64,000 nucleotides of DNA from NCBI RefSeq assembly GCF_001580455.1, contig NZ_CP010951.1:3745001-3809000 (forward strand), given 5' to 3'. A model generated the notes under the pieces. The model was not told the origin of the DNA, did no database searches, and worked only from the letters and a program-made list of their open reading frames with translations. This DNA comes from Ramlibacter tataouinensis. GTDB lineage: Bacteria > Pseudomonadota > Gammaproteobacteria > Burkholderiales > Burkholderiaceae_C. Both the position numbers and the translations under genes were made by a program. Below, one piece after another: positions 60,397 through 64,000 of this stretch. Within the stretch, counting starts at the first letter, position 1. Each line of letters opens with the position of its first letter.

Positions 60397-61044
60397 ATGC
60401 TGTTTGGCAAGCTGTTGCCACGCGAGGGCAATTTTTTCGAGATGTTCAACCAGCACGCCGACCGCATCGTCGAGGCGGCGCGCGCGTTCGCGCATCTGGT
60501 GGCGAACTACAGCGACCCGCACCTGCGTGAGCAGTACAACCGCGACGTCGACAATGCCGAGCGCGCCGCCGACCGCGTCACCCATGACGTCAACCGGCTG
60601 ATCCACAAGACCTTCATCACGCCGATCGACCGCGACCAGATCCACACGCTGATCAACACCATGGACGACGTGGCCGACCTGATCCAGGACTCGGCCGAAA
60701 CCATGGCGCTGTACGACGTGCGGCACATGACCGAGGAGATCACGCGCCTGACCGAGCTCAGCGTCAAGTGCTGCGACCGCGTCAAGGAGGCCGTCTACAT
60801 GATCGGCAAGCTGGCAGATCACCACACCGCCGAGGCTGCCCTCAAGACCTGCGAGGAGATCGACCGGCTCGAGTCGGACGCCGACCGCGTGATGCGCTCG
60901 GCCATGAGCAAGCTGTTCCGCGAGGAACCGGATGTGCGCGAGGTGCTCAAGCTCAAGGCCATCTACGAGCTGCTGGAGAAGATCACCGACAAGTGCGAGG
61001 ACGTGGCCAACGTCATCGAAGGCATCATCCTCGAGCATTCCTGA
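60397..61044 (+). CDS. DUF47 (PhoU-like) phosphate transport accessory protein
   Basis: A 215-residue all-helical protein of the DUF47 family, related to PhoU. It opens MLFGKLLPREGNFFEMFNQH and has VNRLIHKTFITPIDRDQIH. It lies 27 bp before the PiT transporter gene, the usual arrangement, and probably regulates that carrier. The ATG at 60397 has AGGAGCACCG upstream. Confidence 0.93.
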   Translation: MLFGKLLPREGNFFEMFNQHADRIVEAARAFAHLVANYSDPHLREQYNRDVDNAERAADRVTHDVNRLIHKTFITPIDRDQIHTLINTMDDVADLIQDSAETMALYDVRHMTEEITRLTELSVKCCDRVKEAVYMIGKLADHHTAEAALKTCEEIDRLESDADRVMRSAMSKLFREEPDVREVLKLKAIYELLEKITDKCEDVANVIEGIILEHS

Positions 61045-61071
61045 TCGACGGCACAACAAGAAGAACAAGGC

Positions 61072-62082
61072 ATGGAAAGCGCGCAAGTCGCCCTGTGGGT
61101 GATCGTGATGCTGGTGGCACTGGCCCTGGCATTCGATTTCATGAACGGATTCCACGATGCGGCCAACTCGATCGCCACCGTGGTTTCCACCGGCGTGCTG
61201 CGCCCGTCGACGGCGGTGATCTTTGCCGCCTTCTTCAACCTGGTGGCCTATTTCATCTTCGGCCTGCACGTGGCGGCCACGGTGGGCAAGGGCATCGTGC
61301 AGCCCGGCATCGTGGATACGCACATCGTCTTCGGCGCCCTGGTCGGGGCCACGACGTGGAACGTGCTGACCTGGCTGTGGGGCATCCCGAGCAGTTCTTC
61401 GCACGCGCTGATCGGCGGCATCGTCGGCGCGACGCTGGCGAAGGCGGGCGCCGGCCAGTTGATCGCCTCCGGCATCTGGAAGACGGTGGCCTTCATCTTC
61501 GTGTCGCCCACGCTGGGCTTCCTGCTGGGGTCGCTGATGATGCTGGCGGTGTCCCACATCTTCCGGCGCGCCGCGCCCTCGCGCGTGGACCGCTGGTTCC
61601 GGCGTCTGCAGCTGGTGTCCGCCGGCGCTTACAGCCTGGGCCACGGCGGCAACGATGCGCAAAAGACGATCGGCATCATCTGGATGCTGCTGATCGCCAC
61701 CGGCTACACGGCGCAGACGGCCTCGGAGCCGCCGCACTGGGTGGTGATCGCCTGCTATGTGGCAATCGCGGCCGGCACGATGTTCGGCGGCTGGCGCATC
61801 GTCAAGACCATGGGCCAGAAGATCACCAAGCTCAAGCCCGTGGGCGGCTTCTGCGCCGAGACCGGCGGCGCCATGACGCTGTTCCTGGCCACCGCGCTCG
61901 GCATCCCGGTGTCGACCACGCACACCATCACCGGCGCCATCGTCGGCGTGGGCTCCACCCAGCGCGCCAGCGCGGTGCGCTGGGGCGTGGCCGGCAACAT
62001 CGTCTGGGCCTGGATCTTCACCATTCCGGCCAGCGCCTTCGTCGCGGCCATCGCCTACTGGGTCAGCCTGCAGATCTTCTGA
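61072..62082 (+). CDS. pit: PiT-family inorganic phosphate transporter
   Basis: A 336-residue inner-membrane carrier with about ten transmembrane segments. The duplicated PiT signatures are AFDFMNGFHDAANSIATVVS (N-half) and SLGHGGNDAQKTIGIIWMLL (C-half), each with the Asn-Asp motif that binds phosphate. PiT proteins import metal-phosphate complexes by proton symport. Co-transcribed with the DUF47 gene. Confidence 0.94.
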   Translation: MESAQVALWVIVMLVALALAFDFMNGFHDAANSIATVVSTGVLRPSTAVIFAAFFNLVAYFIFGLHVAATVGKGIVQPGIVDTHIVFGALVGATTWNVLTWLWGIPSSSSHALIGGIVGATLAKAGAGQLIASGIWKTVAFIFVSPTLGFLLGSLMMLAVSHIFRRAAPSRVDRWFRRLQLVSAGAYSLGHGGNDAQKTIGIIWMLLIATGYTAQTASEPPHWVVIACYVAIAAGTMFGGWRIVKTMGQKITKLKPVGGFCAETGGAMTLFLATALGIPVSTTHTITGAIVGVGSTQRASAVRWGVAGNIVWAWIFTIPASAFVAAIAYWVSLQIF

Positions 62083-62097
62083 CGGTCCACGCGGCCT

Positions 62098-62640
62098 TCA
62101 GCCCGCGATGACCGGCGGATTCGGGTGCAGCCGCGCCATCGACAGGCTGTCGATGTAGCGCCCCTGGCGCAGCGCGTAGCCCTTGTGCCGGCCTTCCTCG
62201 ACGAAGCCGAGCGAGCGGTACAGCGCCTGCGCCCGCGCGTTGTCGGCGTGCACGTGCAGTTCGATGCGCAGCACCTGGCCCCAGTTGTCGGCCCAGTCCA
62301 CCAGTTGCGTGAGCAGCAGGCGTCCCACCCCGCGGCCTTGCCAGGCCGTCGCGACACCCAGTCCCAGCGAGCGCACGTGCAGGCGCCTCAGCGAGGCCCC
62401 GGCCATGTGCAGGCCCGCCATGCCGACGATCTCGCTGCCCGCCACCGCGACGAGGCGGCAGCCTTGCGGTTCCAGCTTCTGGTGGAATTCGATCCGCGTG
62501 GCGTTGGGGGACAGCGGAACCTGCAGCAGGCCTTCCGCGACGCCTTCCTGCCCGAGCAGGGCGGCGATGGCGGCGGCGTCCTCGGGCTCGGCGCTGCGGA
62601 TCACGATCTGGGTGGCGTCGGCCTTGTGGGCGGCGTCCAT
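62098..62640 (-). CDS. GNAT-family N-acetyltransferase
   Basis: A 180-residue GNAT enzyme. The acetyl-CoA motif is LGLGVATAWQGRGVGRLLLT (Q-x-x-G-x-G), followed by LHVHADNARAQALYRSLGFV. The acceptor is unknown; related forms acetylate spermidine or ribosomal proteins. GAAGGAG precedes the ATG at 62640. It is convergent with the PiT gene. Confidence 0.87.
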   Translation of the reverse strand: MDAAHKADATQIVIRSAEPEDAAAIAALLGQEGVAEGLLQVPLSPNATRIEFHQKLEPQGCRLVAVAGSEIVGMAGLHMAGASLRRLHVRSLGLGVATAWQGRGVGRLLLTQLVDWADNWGQVLRIELHVHADNARAQALYRSLGFVEEGRHKGYALRQGRYIDSLSMARLHPNPPVIAG

Positions 62641-62766
62641 GTCGGTGCTCCTTCGATCAAAAGAGTGAATGGACGATCCAATCTACGCCAAGCCCCCCAG
62701 CGCGTGAAATGCCGCCTATGCATGAGCTCATGCGCGGCGTGCGGCGGTCGGCGCGCGGAATTGGCG

Positions 62767-63213
62767 CTACTGGCTGATCCGGCGCCCTTCCTCGACCTGG
62801 TACTCGAAGTAGTGCTGGAAGCTGAAGGCCAAGGTGGCCATCAGCACGCCCGTGCCCACCATCAGCGATGCCACGATGGCGGCGATGGTGGACCAGCTGG
62901 TCGCCCCGGCCGCATGGTCCTGCGCGGCGGCGTGGTTGAAGCAGGCGTTCCAGCGTTCGCGGGTCATGAGGCCGTAGACGATGGCGGCCAGTGAGCAGCC
63001 GGCGATCGTGAGGCCCAGTAAAGGGATCAGGATCCAGCTCCAGAGGTCGTCCTGCCCGTAGGCCTGCAGGCGCGCGATGCCGTAGAAGCCGAGCAAAGTG
63101 GGCAGGGGCAGCAGCCAGCCGATGAGATCGCGAAAGCCGTGCAGGTAAAAGCGGTGCAGGCCCAGCGGGCCGCCCAGGAAGGCCAGCCAGGCCGCGAGGG
63201 TCTTGCTCTTCAT
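62767..63213 (-). CDS. TM2-domain-like small membrane protein
   Basis: A 148-residue protein with four hydrophobic segments. The N-terminus AWLAFLGGPLGLHRFYLHGF matches the TM2 domain (GGxxGxHRFYLG). The C-terminal pair is GLTIAGCSLAAIVYGLM and STIAAIVASLMVGTGVL. The ATG at 63213 overlaps the upstream acetyltransferase stop as ATGA. Function unknown. Confidence 0.8.
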   Translation of the reverse strand: MKSKTLAAWLAFLGGPLGLHRFYLHGFRDLIGWLLPLPTLLGFYGIARLQAYGQDDLWSWILIPLLGLTIAGCSLAAIVYGLMTRERWNACFNHAAAQDHAAGATSWSTIAAIVASLMVGTGVLMATLAFSFQHYFEYQVEEGRRISQ

Positions 63214-63734
63214 TCGGGGGTTGTCGTGTCGCCTTCGCCGATCGCCTTGTCCATCAGCACGATGTCCAGCCAGCGGTCGAATTTCCAGCCGCAGGACTTG
63301 ATCACGCCCGCGTCGGCAAAGCCCAGGGCGCGGTGCACGCCGACCGAGCCGGCGTTGGCCGAATCGCCGATGACGGCGATGAGCTTGCGGACCCCGGCGG
63401 CCTGCGCCTGGCGCTCCAGCTCTCCCAGCAGCTGCTTGCCCAGGCCGCGGCCGGCGGCGTCCGGGTGCAGGTAGATCGAGTCCTCGGCGGAGTAGCGGTA
63501 GGCCGGGCGCGGCTTGAACCACTGGCAGTAGGCGAAACCGAGCACCTGGCCGGCATCGTCCTGCGCCACCAGGTAGGGCAGGCCCCTGGACAGCACATCG
63601 GCGCGGCGCGAGGCCATGTCGGCTTCGGTGGGGGGCGTGGTCTCGAAGGTGCCAGTGCCATGGAGCACGTGGTGGCTGTAGATGGCCGTGATGGCGGCGA
63701 CGTCGGCGTCGCGGCTGGGGCGGATGGTGCTCAT
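63210..63734 (-). CDS. Phosphinothricin acetyltransferase-like GNAT protein
   Basis: A 174-residue GNAT enzyme of the Pat/Bar/YncA group. It opens IRPSRDADVAAITAIYSHHV and has the acetyl-CoA motif LHPDAAGRGLGKQLLGELER, then NAGSVGVHRALGFADAGVIK. Chromosomal members acetylate methionine sulfoximine-type or other amino acids and are not proof of herbicide resistance. The ATG at 63734 is used; the rpsP -10 box lies just upstream. Confidence 0.88.
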   Translation of the reverse strand: MSTIRPSRDADVAAITAIYSHHVLHGTGTFETTPPTEADMASRRADVLSRGLPYLVAQDDAGQVLGFAYCQWFKPRPAYRYSAEDSIYLHPDAAGRGLGKQLLGELERQAQAAGVRKLIAVIGDSANAGSVGVHRALGFADAGVIKSCGWKFDRWLDIVLMDKAIGEGDTTTPE

Positions 63735-63748
63735 GCTTGGCTGCGGGC

Positions 63749-63754
63749 TATAAT
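63749..63754 (+). promoter_or_regulatory. rpsP operon -10 box
   Basis: A perfect TATAAT 108 bp before the rpsP start, with no clear -35. The leader that follows holds two hairpins: CCAGCG-TGT-CGCTGG near 63766-63780 and GAAGGCCC-N5-GGGCCTTC at 63822-63842. The latter is directly before the ribosome-binding site and could regulate the operon. Confidence 0.62.
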
Positions 63755-63862
63755 GATCGGCTTTCCCAGCGTGTCGCTGGCCGGGTGGCCGAAGCGCGTG
63801 TCTCAACGCTGAGAGGAATTCGAAGGCCCATGGCGGGCCTTCAAACCACCCAAGGATAAATC

Positions 63863-64000
63863 ATGGTCGTGATTCGACTCTCCCGCGGCGGCGCCAAGGC
63901 GCGTCCGTTCTTCAACATCGTCGTTGCCGACAAGCGCACCCGCCGTGACGGCCGCTTCATCGAGCGCCTGGGCTTCTACAACCCGATCGCCAAGGGCGGC
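63863..64000 (+). CDS. rpsP: 30S ribosomal protein S16, 3' end outside window
   Basis: The first 46 residues are present (MVVIRLSRGGAKARPFFNIV, then VADKRTRRDGRFIERLGFYN), an exact S16 pattern. S16 binds 16S rRNA in the body of the small subunit. AAGGAT lies 7 bp before the ATG. In related bacteria rpsP heads an operon with rimM, trmD and rplS, expected to the right. Confidence 0.97.
   Translation, partial: MVVIRLSRGGAKARPFFNIVVADKRTRRDGRFIERLGFYNPIAKGG

Noticed and set aside
60361..61923. 520-codon open frame antisense to the DUF47 and PiT genes
   Set aside because: Mirror of the PiT coding sequence; His/Arg/Asp-rich with no domain.
63210..63734. Phosphinothricin-resistance gene
   Set aside because: Chromosomal Pat/YncA-like acetyltransferases are common housekeeping genes; nothing points to a resistance cassette.

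Overview
This 64-kb window is a contiguous stretch of bacterial chromosome. It is very GC-rich throughout and densely coding, with no rRNA, tRNA, insertion sequence, prophage or CRISPR array that I can see. The gene set points to a betaproteobacterium of the order Burkholderiales, most like a soil member of the Comamonadaceae such as a Ramlibacter or Variovorax relative. The pointers are a DUF1631 protein, a MesD-type core methionine synthase, a form II cox cluster, many orphan solute-binding proteins and tight ATGA-coupled operons. This placement is an inference from gene content, not a phylogeny.

Layout. 1-2.9 kb: a branched-chain amino-acid-type ABC transporter (livM cut by the window edge, livH, binding protein). 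3.1-7.0 kb: dodecin, a cyclic-nucleotide-domain/thioredoxin-reductase-like fusion, and unknown membrane or small proteins. 7.0-8.4 kb: gloA with a HIT protein, and an acetyltransferase. 8.4-15.4 kb: a tripartite RND efflux operon (adaptor, pump, outer-membrane channel) with an amidase gene attached by a 4-bp overlap. 15.4-17.4 kb: a double-CDGSH iron-sulfur protein, and a thioesterase divergent from a MarR regulator. 17.5-25.1 kb: a form II carbon-monoxide-dehydrogenase-type cluster coxS-L-M-D-E-G-F. 25.2-30.9 kb: a DsbA/G-like lipoprotein and a leftward sugar-acid operon (IlvD/Edd dehydratase, PfkB kinase, dgoK, dgoA, SDR). 31-38.8 kb: a transglutaminase-like protein, an RhlE-type helicase, DUF1631, ettA and a phosphoesterase. 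38.8-45.9 kb: a nucleotidyltransferase, small proteins, a secreted GH8 glucanase with a carbohydrate-binding module, a TAXI-type binding protein, a P1 peptidase, and DUF883 and DODA-type proteins. 46-53.5 kb: an acyl-CoA ligase, a soluble hybrid histidine kinase, DUF488, a type II NADH dehydrogenase, MesD and a beta-lactamase-fold hydrolase. 53.5-60.3 kb: ergothioneine genes egtB-egtD, a bacteriohemerythrin, a 2OG-Fe dioxygenase, an intradiol-dioxygenase-like/SDR pair, and an RluA-type synthase overlapping a DMT protein. 60.4-64 kb: DUF47 with a PiT phosphate transporter, three small genes, and the start of the rpsP operon.

The most unusual signal is a dispersed, about 65-bp linker repeat. 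It exactly fills the space between co-transcribed genes. Two tandem copies join coxD to coxE and a third, on the other strand, joins dgoA to the SDR gene. Each copy starts on the ATGA stop/start overlap of the upstream gene and carries a 20-21-codon mini-ORF. Each also contains a GCCC-NNN-GGGC mini-hairpin followed by a GGAGG ribosome-binding site placed 7-8 nt before the downstream start. The mini-ORF's stop codon overlaps that start. The element looks like a mobile translational-coupling cassette.

A second recurring theme is genes with no visible Shine-Dalgarno but a -10-like hexamer only 6-9 bp before the start codon (the marR, P1 peptidase, DODA, acyl-CoA ligase, hybrid kinase, DMT, nucleotidyltransferase and GNAT genes). 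This suggests leaderless transcripts are common here.
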